This document shows, piece after piece, positions 25,668-33,447 of a stretch of 64,000 nt of DNA. A program made the position numbers and the translations under genes. Every line of letters starts with the position of its first letter. Position 1 is the stretch's first letter. A model generated the notes under the pieces. The model searched no databases. It was not told where the DNA came from and saw only the letters and a program-made list of their open reading frames with translations. This DNA comes from Rhodobacter sp. (GTDB lineage: Bacteria; Pseudomonadota; Alphaproteobacteria; Rhodobacterales; Rhodobacteraceae), in contig JACKKE010000005.1 of the NCBI GenBank assembly GCA_020637595.1, forward strand, positions 62,001 through 126,000, given 5' to 3'.

Positions 25668-26474
25668 CTAGCCCTGCAACAGCGCCAGGGCTTCGGCGTG
25701 GACCGCCGGGTTGGCCGCCGCCAGCACCTGCCCGCCGTGATGCGCGGGCCCGCCCTGCCAGTCGGTGACGATGCCGCCCGCCGCCTCGATCACCGCGATC
25801 GGGGCCATGATGTCATAGGCGTTCAGCCCGGCCTCGATCACCAGATCGACCTGACCGGCCGCCACCAGCGCATAGGCATAGCAGTCGCAGCCATAGCGGG
25901 TCAGCCGGGCACGGGCGGCGACCCGTTCGAACCCGGCGCGATCTTCAGGGGTGCCGACCTCGGGAAAGGTGGTGAACAGGATCGCCTGGTCGAGCGGCCG
26001 CGCCGGGCGGGTGGCCAGTGTGGCGCGGCCCGATGGCCCTTCGACCGCGGCCTGGCCCAGCCCGCCCCAGAAGCGTTCGCGGATATAGGGCTGGTCGATG
26101 ATCCCCAGCAACGGGCCGTGGTCATCCGCCAGCGCGATCAGCACGCCCCAGGTCGGCGTGCCCGACAGAAACCCGCGGGTGCCGTCGATCGGGTCGATCA
26201 CCCAGGTCAGCCCGCTGGTGCCGCCGGTATGGCCCTCTTCCTCGCCGAGGATGGCGTCCTGAGGGCGCAAACGGGCCAGGGTGTCGCGGATCGCGGCCTC
26301 GGCCTCGCGGTCTGCGGCCGTGACGGGATCGAAGCCGCTGGCATCCTTGTTGTCGGCCGACAGCCCCATGCTGCGGAAATGGTGCAAGGTCGCCGGGCGC
26401 GCCGCATCGGCCAGTGCATGGGCCGTGCGCCAGAGTTCGGTGGCGGCAGGGGCGGACAGGGACGGGCGCGGCAT
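25668..26474 (-). CDS. hisN: Histidinol-phosphatase (inositol monophosphatase family)
   Basis: A 268-aa Mg-dependent phosphatase. Metal ligands lie in GEEE (77-80) and DPIDGTRGF (94-99 carries the core), and a third Asp is in AYDIMAPIAVIEAAGG. The GTRGF variant of the usual GTxNF is characteristic of the HisN branch, which dephosphorylates histidinol phosphate in histidine synthesis. Inositol-monophosphatase activity is the alternative. AGAGGTTCCG precedes the ATG. It is on the same strand as mnmH, 72 bases upstream. Confidence 0.88.
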   Translation of the reverse strand: MPRPSLSAPAATELWRTAHALADAARPATLHHFRSMGLSADNKDASGFDPVTAADREAEAAIRDTLARLRPQDAILGEEEGHTGGTSGLTWVIDPIDGTRGFLSGTPTWGVLIALADDHGPLLGIIDQPYIRERFWGGLGQAAVEGPSGRATLATRPARPLDQAILFTTFPEVGTPEDRAGFERVAARARLTRYGCDCYAYALVAAGQVDLVIEAGLNAYDIMAPIAVIEAAGGIVTDWQGGPAHHGGQVLAAANPAVHAEALALLQG

Positions 26475-26568
26475 CGGAACCTCTTGGCAGGACAAAGGCC
26501 CGCGCAGCGCACGGGCCTGTCCTGCATACGGGGGCCGGGCAGACCCGGCAAGGTCGTCAGGGCCGGTT

Positions 26569-26931
26569 TCAGGCCGCTTCGGACAGCACGCGCGCCAGAT
26601 CGAAGAGGCGTTTGCGCTGTGCCTCGGGGATCGAATAATAGGCGCGCACCAGTTCCATCGCCTCCTTGTTGGCGAGGATGTCGGTCTCGACCGTGGGTTC
26701 GGCGCCGTTGTCGCCGGCGAGTCCCTCGAAGAAGAAGCTGATCGACACGCCGAGCGTCCGCGCGATGTCCCACAGGCGCGAGGCGCTGACGCGGTTCATG
26801 CCGGTTTCGTATTTCTGGATCTGCTGGAATTTGATGCCAACCGAGTCGGCCAGTTGCTGCTGGGTCATACCGACCATCCAGCGACGATGGCGGATCCGCT
26901 TGCCGACATGGACATCCACGGGGTGCTTCAC
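26569..26931 (-). CDS. XRE-family regulator (PraR-like)
   Basis: A 120-aa regulator with the helix-turn-helix MTQQQLADSVGIKFQQIQKY and the adjacent ETGMNRVSASRLWDIA, closely resembling rhizobial PraR/PhrR in layout. I chose the GTG start (VKHPVDVHVG) because AAGGAG lies 6 bases before it. The C-terminal segment (about 85-120) is helical and may mediate dimerisation. PraR proteins control adhesion, quorum or nitrogen genes in rhizobia; its targets here are unknown. Confidence 0.85.
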   Translation of the reverse strand: MKHPVDVHVGKRIRHRRWMVGMTQQQLADSVGIKFQQIQKYETGMNRVSASRLWDIARTLGVSISFFFEGLAGDNGAEPTVETDILANKEAMELVRAYYSIPEAQRKRLFDLARVLSEAA

Positions 26932-27219
26932 GTTACGCTCCTTCAAATAGATACCCGGGATTTTCGCCGTGGGGCAGGCCGGGTTTCGCTTCCCTCGACG
27001 TAAATCAAGCACAAACTGTGCCAACTCGTGCCCACTGGGAAAAATTTCCCCGGGAATGGCCGAAATCCGGCGCCGGTTGGGGCGGTCTCTGCCACTTGTG
27101 GCTGTTTGTGTGGCCTGTGTTCGCCCGTCAGCGAAATGGATGACGTAGCGGAAGGCGGCGCGGTTTCGTGGATTCCCGCGGGAATGAAAGCACGAGTGCG
27201 TCACTCCATCAAGACGTGT
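26932..27219. other. Intergenic region between XRE regulator and oxidoreductase
   Basis: The gap between these divergent genes is 434 bases. The first 288 bases hold the promoter of the XRE gene on one side but no reading frame, RNA or repeat that I can support. It is less GC-rich than the flanks. The remainder carries the inverted repeat annotated separately. Confidence 0.6.
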
Positions 27220-27276
27220 TTTGCAAAATGCAATGCACAATGAGATCAACCTTGACGTGTATTTGCATTTTGCAAA
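27220..27276. promoter_or_regulatory. 14-bp inverted repeat operator candidate
   Basis: TTTGCAAAATGCAA (27220-27233) and TTGCATTTTGCAAA (27263-27276) are exact reverse complements separated by 29 bases. The left arm also contains the palindrome TTTTGCAAAA. Such an AT-rich, TGC-containing repeat in very GC-rich DNA, 90 bases before the oxidoreductase start, suggests a binding site for a dimeric regulator, possibly with looping or tetramer binding. The regulator is unknown. Confidence 0.55.
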
Positions 27277-27365
27277 GGGTGACGTGGATCCGTCGCTGCG
27301 TCAGCCTTTACCTTTCGGGCCGGGGCCGACAGGATACACGCGAACCGATCAAACCGAGAGACCCG

Positions 27366-28331
27366 ATGCGCGCCTTTGTTCTGACCTCGACCGATGTGCC
27401 CCCTGCCGTGACCGATCTGCCGATGCCCGAACCCGCCCCTGGCGAGATCCGGGTCAGGATCCATGCCTGCGGGCTGAACTTTGCCGATCTGCTGATGGCC
27501 CGCGGCCAATATCAGGAGAAGTTCGACCTGCCCTTCGTGATGGGGATGGAGGTGGCCGGCACCGTCGATGCGGTGGGGGCGGGTGTTCGGGCGTTTGTGC
27601 CCGGGCAGCGCGTTGCCGCCTTTGCCGGGCAGGGCGGGCTGGCCGAATACGGCTGCTTCCCGGCCGACCGCTGCCTGCCGATCCCCGATGCGCTGCCGTT
27701 CGAGCAGGCCGCCGGCTTCATGGTGGCCTATGGCACCTCGCATGTCGCGCTGAAGCACCGCGCGGGCCTGCAGCCGGGGGAAACCCTGCTGGTGCTGGGG
27801 GCTGCCGGCGGCGTCGGGCTGACGGCGGTAGAAATCGGTGCGCAGATGGGTGCCCGGGTCGTGGCGGTGGCGCGCGGCGCCGAAAAGCTGAAGGTGGCCG
27901 AAGCGGCCGGGGCCTCGGTGTTGATCGACAGCGAGGGTGCCGACCTGAAAGCCGCGTTCAAGGCGCTGGGCGGCGTCGATGTGGTTTATGACGCGGTCGG
28001 CGAGCCCGCCGCAACCCCGGCCCTGCGCGCGCTCAACCCCGAGGGGCGGTTCATCACCATCGGCTTTGCCGGCGGAACGGTGCCGCAGTTTCCGGCGAAT
28101 ATCCTTTTAGTCAAGAATATCAATGTGATCGGCCTCTACTGGGGCGGCTATGCGGCGTTCAAGCCGCGGGTCATCAGCGACTCGCTGGCGGAACTGATGG
28201 GCTGGTATGCACAGGGGCGGCTCAAGCCCCATGTCAGCCATGTCCTGCCCCTGGACCGCACCACCGAGGGCATGGAGTTGATGCGCACGCGCAAGTCGAC
28301 CGGCAAGGTCGTGATCTCGATGGTGGACTGA
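27366..28331 (+). CDS. NADPH:quinone oxidoreductase family protein
   Basis: A 321-aa zinc-free medium-chain dehydrogenase/reductase. The GroES-like N-terminal domain has CGLNFADLLMARGQY and the PFVMGMEVAGTVDAVG motif. The nucleotide site is VLGAAGGVGLTAVEIG, and the later DVVYDAVG is typical of QOR-type enzymes that reduce quinones or alpha,beta-unsaturated carbonyls or acyl-CoAs. Catalytic zinc ligands are absent. The gene stands alone with a dedicated upstream inverted repeat and is convergent with the LysR gene. Confidence 0.85.
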   Translation: MRAFVLTSTDVPPAVTDLPMPEPAPGEIRVRIHACGLNFADLLMARGQYQEKFDLPFVMGMEVAGTVDAVGAGVRAFVPGQRVAAFAGQGGLAEYGCFPADRCLPIPDALPFEQAAGFMVAYGTSHVALKHRAGLQPGETLLVLGAAGGVGLTAVEIGAQMGARVVAVARGAEKLKVAEAAGASVLIDSEGADLKAAFKALGGVDVVYDAVGEPAATPALRALNPEGRFITIGFAGGTVPQFPANILLVKNINVIGLYWGGYAAFKPRVISDSLAELMGWYAQGRLKPHVSHVLPLDRTTEGMELMRTRKSTGKVVISMVD

Positions 28332-28335
28332 CGCG

Positions 28336-29211
28336 CTATTCAGCGGCCAGCTCGGCCTGGCGGGGATCCCAGGCCTTGCGCAGCAGATCGGCCAGCGCCT
28401 GCACCCCCGGCTTGGTCGAACCCGGCTTGATATAGAGGTTCACCAGGTGGCTGCTGAGTTCCGGCAGCGCCCCGCCATGCGCGATGCGCTCGGCGTGCGG
28501 CGGCTCGGTGCCGGCCAGCAGCGCGTGGATCGCCATGTCGCAGCTGACCGCGGCATCCAGCGTGCGGTCGGATTCCGATTCCACCGCCGCCTCCCAGGTG
28601 ATGCCCGCCTTGTCGAGCGCCGCGACGATCCCCGGGCGAAACGCGCAGTAGCGGCCCAGCGCCAGCTTCAGCGGCCGATGCCGCCAGGCCTGCCCGCCGG
28701 GCGCGCCGATCCACACCAGAGGCAGGCGGGTCAGCGTTTCGCCCCCCGGATCGCAGCGGCTTTCGGTGGTCAGGATCAGGTCGCATTTGCCGGCGGCGAA
28801 ATGTTCCTTGGCCTTGCCGGTGTTGCGCGCCTGCAGCTGCACCTGCATGCGCGGATACATGGTCTGGAAATGCCGCAGCACCTGCGGGATATGCGGATAG
28901 ACGATGTCGTGGGGCACTGTCACGATGATCTCGCCCTCATATTCGGTGTCCGTCAGTCGCGACACGGCCTCGTCGTTCAACGCCAGGATGCGCCGGGCAT
29001 AGGTCAGCAGCTGTTCGCCCGCTGCCGTGGGTTGAACGCCGCGCCCGGTGCGGTCCAGAAGCGGCTGGTCCATCGACTCTTCCAGCCGCTTGATCTGCAT
29101 CGACACCGCCGATTGCGTCAGGTTCAGCACATGCGCGGCCTTGGTCACGCCGCCGAAATCGGCGATCGCGGCGAGGGCGCGGAGGGCGGCGAGGTCGAGG
29201 TTTCGGCGCAT
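28336..29211 (-). CDS. LysR-family transcriptional regulator
   Basis: A 291-aa regulator with the N-terminal helix-turn-helix GGVTKAAHVLNLTQSAVSMQI and the linker LEESMDQPLLDRTGRGV. The C-terminal periplasmic-binding-protein-like effector domain covers residues about 90-285. The ATG (MRRNLDLAAL) is used; a TTG nine codons earlier has no better ribosome site. It is divergent from the DUF1127 gene, a layout I know from other Rhodobacteraceae, so the DUF1127 gene is a likely target. Confidence 0.88.
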   Translation of the reverse strand: MRRNLDLAALRALAAIADFGGVTKAAHVLNLTQSAVSMQIKRLEESMDQPLLDRTGRGVQPTAAGEQLLTYARRILALNDEAVSRLTDTEYEGEIIVTVPHDIVYPHIPQVLRHFQTMYPRMQVQLQARNTGKAKEHFAAGKCDLILTTESRCDPGGETLTRLPLVWIGAPGGQAWRHRPLKLALGRYCAFRPGIVAALDKAGITWEAAVESESDRTLDAAVSCDMAIHALLAGTEPPHAERIAHGGALPELSSHLVNLYIKPGSTKPGVQALADLLRKAWDPRQAELAAE

Positions 29212-29336
29212 ATCAAGACCTGTGATGGGGTAGATCAAAACAATTCATTTCCATCATAGACGGTTCCACCCTAGGAAATCAACATCCGTGATGAACGGAC
29301 ATCTATCCATCAAGCATCAAAAACTCCGAGGTCGCC

Positions 29337-29567
29337 ATGACGTCCCTGATCCGCTCCGCCAGCCGGGCGCCCGGTTTCCGCGCCCTTTCCCTGTTCTCTG
29401 TCCGGCCTGTCGCGCTGTTGCGCGAGGCCGTGGCGCTGTCGCGTCAGCGCCGCCAGCTGGCCGCGCTCGACGCGACCCGCCTGGACGACCTGGGTCTGAC
29501 CGCGCAGGACGCCCGGCGCGAGGCAGCGCGGCCGTTCTGGGATGCGCCGCAGCACTGGAAGGCCTGA
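29337..29567 (+). CDS. DUF1127 small protein
   Basis: A 76-aa basic protein whose C-terminal half has the DUF1127 (YjiS-like) pattern RQLAALDATRLDDLGLTAQDARREAARPFW. Members of this family are small Arg-rich proteins, some with RNA-binding roles in phosphate and stress physiology in alphaproteobacteria. CGAGGTCGCC precedes the ATG. It is divergent from the LysR gene with 126 bases between starts. Confidence 0.85.
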   Translation: MTSLIRSASRAPGFRALSLFSVRPVALLREAVALSRQRRQLAALDATRLDDLGLTAQDARREAARPFWDAPQHWKA

Positions 29568-29645
29568 CCCGGCCACCCGCGCACGGCTGTGATCCGCGCG
29601 CGCATAAGGCATCCGCGCGTGCGGTTCGCGCGCGCGGAAAGAGGT

Positions 29646-29674
29646 CTTGAAAACCCTTGATATCGTCCCAATAT
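29646..29674 (+). promoter_or_regulatory. Sigma-32 (RpoH)-like promoter
   Basis: CTTGAAA, 14 bases, then CCCAATAT. This matches the heat-shock sigma factor consensus CTTGAAA-N(11-16)-CCCATNT. It lies 63 bases before the BAX inhibitor-1 ATG. Heat or stress induction of that gene is inferred. Confidence 0.55.
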
Positions 29675-29736
29675 GGGAAGGTAATCGCCGGGCCATCAAC
29701 CGCCCGGCGGCCCAATTATTTCCAACGGAGGGTTCA

Positions 29737-30537
29737 ATGGCCAACTACCAGTCGATGCGCACCGCCTCTACCGAGGCGCTTGGCGCACGGATCGACGCAG
29801 GCCTTCGCGCGCACATGAACAAGGTCTACGGCACGATGTCCGTGGGCATGGTGATCACCGCCCTGGCCGCCTGGGCGCTGGCCGGGCTGGCCGTGACCGG
29901 CGATGCCTCGTCGGCGGCGCAGACCGCACAGGGGCAGGTGATGATGATCGGTCAGGGCGAATACCTGACCAGCTTTGGCGCGCTCCTTTACACCTCGCCG
30001 CTGCGCTGGGTGGTGATGCTGGCGCCGCTCGGCATGGTGCTGTTCTTCGGCGCGGCGCTGAACCGCCTGTCGGCGGCCGGCGCGCAGATCTATTTCTGGG
30101 CCTATGCGGCGCTGGTCGGGGCCTCGCTCAGCTCGATCTTCCTGGTCTATACCACCTATTCGATTACCCAGGTCTTCCTGATCACCGCGATCGCCTTTGC
30201 CGGGCTCAGCCTCTATGGCTATACGACCAAGCGCGACCTGTCGGGCATGGGCACCTTCCTGATGATGGGGGTGATCGGTCTGGTGGTGGCGATGCTGGTC
30301 AACCTGTTCCTGCAGTCGGACGCGATGACCTTTGCGATCTCGGCGATCGGCGTGCTGATCTTTGCCGGCCTGACCGCCTATGACACCCAGAACATCAAGG
30401 CGACCTATGTCGCGCACGCCCATCACGGCGACAGCGAATGGCTGGGCAAGTCGGCGATCATGGGTGCGCTGCAGCTCTACCTCGACTTCATCAACATGTT
30501 CCTGTTCCTGCTGCAGCTGTTCGGCAACCGCGAATAA
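29737..30537 (+). CDS. BAX inhibitor-1/YccA-family membrane protein
   Basis: A 266-aa integral membrane protein with seven hydrophobic segments, including SVGMVITALAAWALAGLAV and YFWAYAALVGASLSSIFLV. The signature TAYDTQNIK and the final ALQLYLDFINMFLFLLQL are diagnostic of the Bax1-I family (YbhL, YccA), which includes calcium-leak channels and modulators of the FtsH protease. ACGGAGGGTTCA precedes the ATG. A sigma-32-like promoter lies upstream and a strong terminator downstream, so it is a single-gene unit. Confidence 0.95.
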   Translation: MANYQSMRTASTEALGARIDAGLRAHMNKVYGTMSVGMVITALAAWALAGLAVTGDASSAAQTAQGQVMMIGQGEYLTSFGALLYTSPLRWVVMLAPLGMVLFFGAALNRLSAAGAQIYFWAYAALVGASLSSIFLVYTTYSITQVFLITAIAFAGLSLYGYTTKRDLSGMGTFLMMGVIGLVVAMLVNLFLQSDAMTFAISAIGVLIFAGLTAYDTQNIKATYVAHAHHGDSEWLGKSAIMGALQLYLDFINMFLFLLQLFGNRE

Positions 30538-30561
30538 GCCCGCAGGCAGAGCGACCAAAGG

Positions 30562-30592
30562 AAAGGGCCGGTGCGATGCACCGGCCCTTTTT
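30562..30592 (+). terminator. Rho-independent terminator
   Basis: AAAGGGCCGGTGC pairs perfectly with GCACCGGCCCTTT over 13 bp with a 3-base loop (GAT), followed by a short T run. It ends the BAX inhibitor-1 transcript and, read the other way, also presents an A/T-flanked stem to the convergent DUF4342 gene. Confidence 0.9.
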
Positions 30593-30610
30593 CGTTGCCC
30601 CGGCCGTGGA

Positions 30611-30931
30611 TCAGGCCGAGGGCGTGTCGTCGCCGCCCTGCGGCGGCTCCTCGTCGCGCACGATCTCGATGTCGAGTTTGGCGACAAAGGCCGCCAGCGC
30701 CCCCAGCACCGCCAGCACGGGCGAGGCGATGGCCACCGCGCCGCCGGCAATCGCGCCCACGGTCAGCGGGATATCGACCGCCAGATCGCCGTCCTTGGTC
30801 TTGACCCGGATCCGCCGCACGCTGGCGTCACCGGCCAGCTTGCGCACCTGCGCCACCAGCTTCTCGCCGGCGACCTCGATTTCCTCGACCCAGCTTTTCG
30901 GGTCGGTCTTGCCGTCGCTTTCGTCGTTCAT
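30611..30931 (-). CDS. DUF4342 protein
   Basis: A 106-aa protein with the DUF4342 pattern: an N-terminal helix EEIEVAGEKLVAQVRKLAG, a strand VRRIRVKTKDGD, then a hydrophobic hairpin (IPLTVGAIAGGAVAIASPVLAVLGALAAFV) that is probably membrane-inserted. The ATG follows GAGGTGTCTGCG. The function of the family is unknown. A short palindrome lies about 20 bases upstream. Confidence 0.75.
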   Translation of the reverse strand: MNDESDGKTDPKSWVEEIEVAGEKLVAQVRKLAGDASVRRIRVKTKDGDLAVDIPLTVGAIAGGAVAIASPVLAVLGALAAFVAKLDIEIVRDEEPPQGGDDTPSA

Positions 30932-30952
30932 CGCAGACACCTCGCAGTGAGT

Positions 30953-30971
30953 ATGTTAACGACATTAACAT
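30953..30971. promoter_or_regulatory. AT-rich inverted repeat upstream of the DUF4342 gene
   Basis: ATGTTAA and TTAACAT are exact reverse complements with a 5-base gap. The site lies about 21 bases upstream of the DUF4342 start and is strikingly AT-rich against its surroundings. It could be a promoter element or operator. Its TTAA spacing of 5 does not fit CtrA. Confidence 0.35.
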
Positions 30972-31028
30972 AAGCATCGTGCGGGCCGGTGTCATCCCCG
31001 CCCCTACAGAATCCGGTGGGCAGACATG

Positions 31029-31054
31029 AAAAAGCCGCGCCCGAAGAGCGCGGC
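31029..31054 (-). terminator. Rho-independent terminator after rpmG
   Basis: On the minus strand GCCGCGC pairs with GCGCGGC around a 7-base loop and is followed at once by five T. It lies 25 bases after the rpmG stop. Confidence 0.85.
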
Positions 31055-31078
31055 CTGAAGTCCGGTCGTCCAGAAGGC

Positions 31079-31246
31079 TTACTTGATCTTGCCTTCTTTG
31101 TATTCGACATGCTCGCGCGCAACCGGATCGAATTTCCGGATGGTCATCTTTTCGGTCATCGTGCGGGCGTTCTTCTTGGTCACATAGAAGTGGCCGGTGC
31201 CTGCCGTCGAGTTCAGGCGGATCTTGATCGTCGTCGGCTTCGCCAT
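31079..31246 (-). CDS. rpmG: 50S ribosomal protein L33
   Basis: A 55-aa ribosomal protein: MAKPTTIKIRLNSTAGTGHF leads into VTKKNARTMTEKM and ends with HVEYKEGKIK, the usual alphaproteobacterial L33. It has no cysteines, so it is the zinc-independent form. AGGAGATACCCG precedes the ATG. It is followed by a terminator, so it appears to be a single-gene transcript. Confidence 0.97.
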   Translation of the reverse strand: MAKPTTIKIRLNSTAGTGHFYVTKKNARTMTEKMTIRKFDPVAREHVEYKEGKIK

Positions 31247-31345
31247 CGGGTATCTCCTGCGCACGGCAGCCCCACGGCCGCCGGTGAATCCTTTGAAGCC
31301 CGCCTTTTACGCAAAGACCGGGCAGAGTCAACGCCTCGTCAGGGC

Positions 31346-32875
31346 CTAGTAGGCGTTTTTCGTGGCGACGAGGCTCCAGGGTGTCAGAAGCATGATCTTG
31401 AAGTCCAGCCAGATCGACCAGTTCTCGATATAGTAGAGGTCGTGCTCGACGCGCGCCTTGATCTTTTCGGGGGTGTTCATCTCGCCGCGCAGCCCGTTGA
31501 TCTGCGCCCATCCGGTGACGCCCGGCTTGACCTTGTGGCGGGCGGAGTAGGCCTCGGTCACCTGGTCATAGATGATGTCGCCGGTGCGCGCGGACATCGC
31601 GTGCGGGCGCGGGCCGACCAGCGACAGTTCGCCGCGCAGCACGTTGACGAATTGCGGCAACTCGTCGATCGAGGCGCGGCGGATGAAGCGGCCGATCCGC
31701 GTCACCCGGGCGTCGCCCCGGCGCACCTGTTTCACCGCCGTCGGGTCGCACTGGTCGGTATACATCGACCGGAACTTGAGCACCGCGATGGGCTTGTTGT
31801 TGAAGCCGTGGCGGCGCTGCTTGAACAGCACGGGACCGGGCGAGTCGAGTTTGATCAGGGCCGCAATCACCAGCATCAACGGCATGAACAGGACCAGCGC
31901 CAGCGAGGCAAAGACGATGTCGAAGATCCGCTTTTCAAAGGCCTTGCGGCCGTCGAGCGGGCGTTTGTAGATCTCGATCAGCCGGAACGGGCCGATCCGC
32001 GACCGCTTCTTGCGCGAGAATTCGGGCACCTCGGCGCCGTCCAGAACCCAGTTGTCGACCGGTAGAACGAAGAGCCGCGCCAGCAGTTCGCGGATCCGCT
32101 CCTGCGAGGCGTCGGGGATGGCGACGATCACCGTGTCGATCCGGGCCAGCCGCGCGAATTCGACCAGATCATCGACATCGCCCATCTTGTGATAGCCGCC
32201 CACGACCGCGGGCGACCGCGGGTCCATGCGTTCGTCGAAGAACCCGCACATCCGCCGGCCACGGCCGCGATCGCGGTCGATTTCCTTGATCATTGGCGCC
32301 AGGGTCTCGCCACCGCCGACCAGCACGATTCGATGCTCCAGCTTGCCGGTGCGCATCATGTGGCCCATCCGCAGGCGAATGCCCACGCGGGTGGCGATCA
32401 CCACGCCGCTGGCCAGCATCGCCCACAGAACCACCCAGGGATCGACCTGGTTTTCCGGGTGGCCGGCGAGGATCAGCAGGCTGCGCAAGGCTCCCAGCCC
32501 CAGCACCAGTGCGATGATCGAGATGGCGATGCTGTGGGCGAGGTTGCGCATGCGCCGGAACCCGTAGCCCCCGAGCAACCGCACGGCCAGAGCCACCATC
32601 AGCGCCCCGAGCCAGACGACGCCGGTGCGCTGCATGGGGTTCAACCCGGTGTCGTGGACCAGGGCAAAGGTCACCTGTCCGGCCCCGCCGAGCACCAGCA
32701 GATCCAGCAGGAACTGCGAGACGCCAAAGACCACCGGGCGGGTGCGCTGGCGGCTCAACCGCTGGGCCAGGGCCAGCGCCTGTCCGCCAAGCAGCCGGGG
32801 GCGCGGCGCTCCGGTCCAGGGCCGGCGCCGATAGGTTTCCGCAAACAGACGTTTCTTGGCACTAATCTGGGACAT
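31346..32875 (-). CDS. Polyprenyl glycosylphosphotransferase (exopolysaccharide initiation)
   Basis: A 509-aa membrane enzyme that starts glycan synthesis by loading a sugar-1-phosphate onto undecaprenyl phosphate. It has four or five N-terminal membrane segments, a soluble CoA-binding-like domain (VLVGGGETLAPM onward), and a C-terminal sugar transferase domain with KRIFDIVFA, PGPVLFKQRRHGF, KFRSM and LSLVGPRPH. I prefer the ATG at MSQISAKK; one seven codons earlier has no better ribosome site. No other capsule genes are adjacent. The glycosyltransferase at 6.6 kb may be functionally related. Confidence 0.88.
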   Translation of the reverse strand: MSQISAKKRLFAETYRRRPWTGAPRPRLLGGQALALAQRLSRQRTRPVVFGVSQFLLDLLVLGGAGQVTFALVHDTGLNPMQRTGVVWLGALMVALAVRLLGGYGFRRMRNLAHSIAISIIALVLGLGALRSLLILAGHPENQVDPWVVLWAMLASGVVIATRVGIRLRMGHMMRTGKLEHRIVLVGGGETLAPMIKEIDRDRGRGRRMCGFFDERMDPRSPAVVGGYHKMGDVDDLVEFARLARIDTVIVAIPDASQERIRELLARLFVLPVDNWVLDGAEVPEFSRKKRSRIGPFRLIEIYKRPLDGRKAFEKRIFDIVFASLALVLFMPLMLVIAALIKLDSPGPVLFKQRRHGFNNKPIAVLKFRSMYTDQCDPTAVKQVRRGDARVTRIGRFIRRASIDELPQFVNVLRGELSLVGPRPHAMSARTGDIIYDQVTEAYSARHKVKPGVTGWAQINGLRGEMNTPEKIKARVEHDLYYIENWSIWLDFKIMLLTPWSLVATKNAY

Positions 32876-33008
32876 CGCACTCACCGTCGTTACCATCGGG
32901 GCCGCGAGACCCAGAATCCGGCCGTGCTCGAATCGACGAGACAGCCCTACAGCCCCAGACTAGCCGGGGCTTGCGGCGCAAATGTGGCGAGTGACCTGCA
33001 GAATATCA

Positions 33009-33405
33009 GAGCGCGCGGATGGCCTGTAAGCCGGATTCTGTCCCGGGTGGACCCCGGTGACGGCCATTCATCTGCCCCGTCCGTTGCCGGCGGGGTCGAG
33101 CTGCCAACCCGGGCCTCTGGGCTGAGACGTCCCTGCGGCGATATCGGGAACCCCGATCATGCCCGCGCGAGGCCCCTATTCGGCATTGCTCCCGGTGGGG
33201 CTTGCCGTGCCGGTCCGGTTGCCCGTCCCGCGGTGGGCTCTTACCCCACCGTTTCACCCTGACCCACGCCAGATGGCGGGGGCGGTCTGTTCTCTGTGGC
33301 GCTTTCCCTGGGGTTGCCCCCGCCGGGCGTTACCCGGCACCGTTGTCTCATGGAGTCCGGACTTTCCTCGGGGCTTGCCCCGCGGCCGTCCGGCCATCCG
33401 CGCCC
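33009..33405 (-). ncRNA. rnpB: RNase P RNA, type A
   Basis: Catalytic RNA that matures tRNA 5' ends. Read on the minus strand, the 5' GCGCGGATGGCC pairs with the 3' GGCCATCCGCGC to form P1. The conserved GAGGAAAGTCCGGACTCC (start of the P3/P4 core) and the 3' AGAATCCGGCTTACAGGCC are both present, as is the CAGGGTGAAACGGTGGGGTAAGAG segment in split form. The length of about 395 bases is normal. The exact 5' and 3' ends are approximate. Confidence 0.97.
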
Positions 33406-33447
33406 CGCCCAGATAGGGCGCGGGCGGGGCGCGGTCAACGGGGAACG

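Noticed and set aside
30953..30971. A second CtrA site
   Set aside because: The two TTAA halves are 5 bases apart instead of 7.
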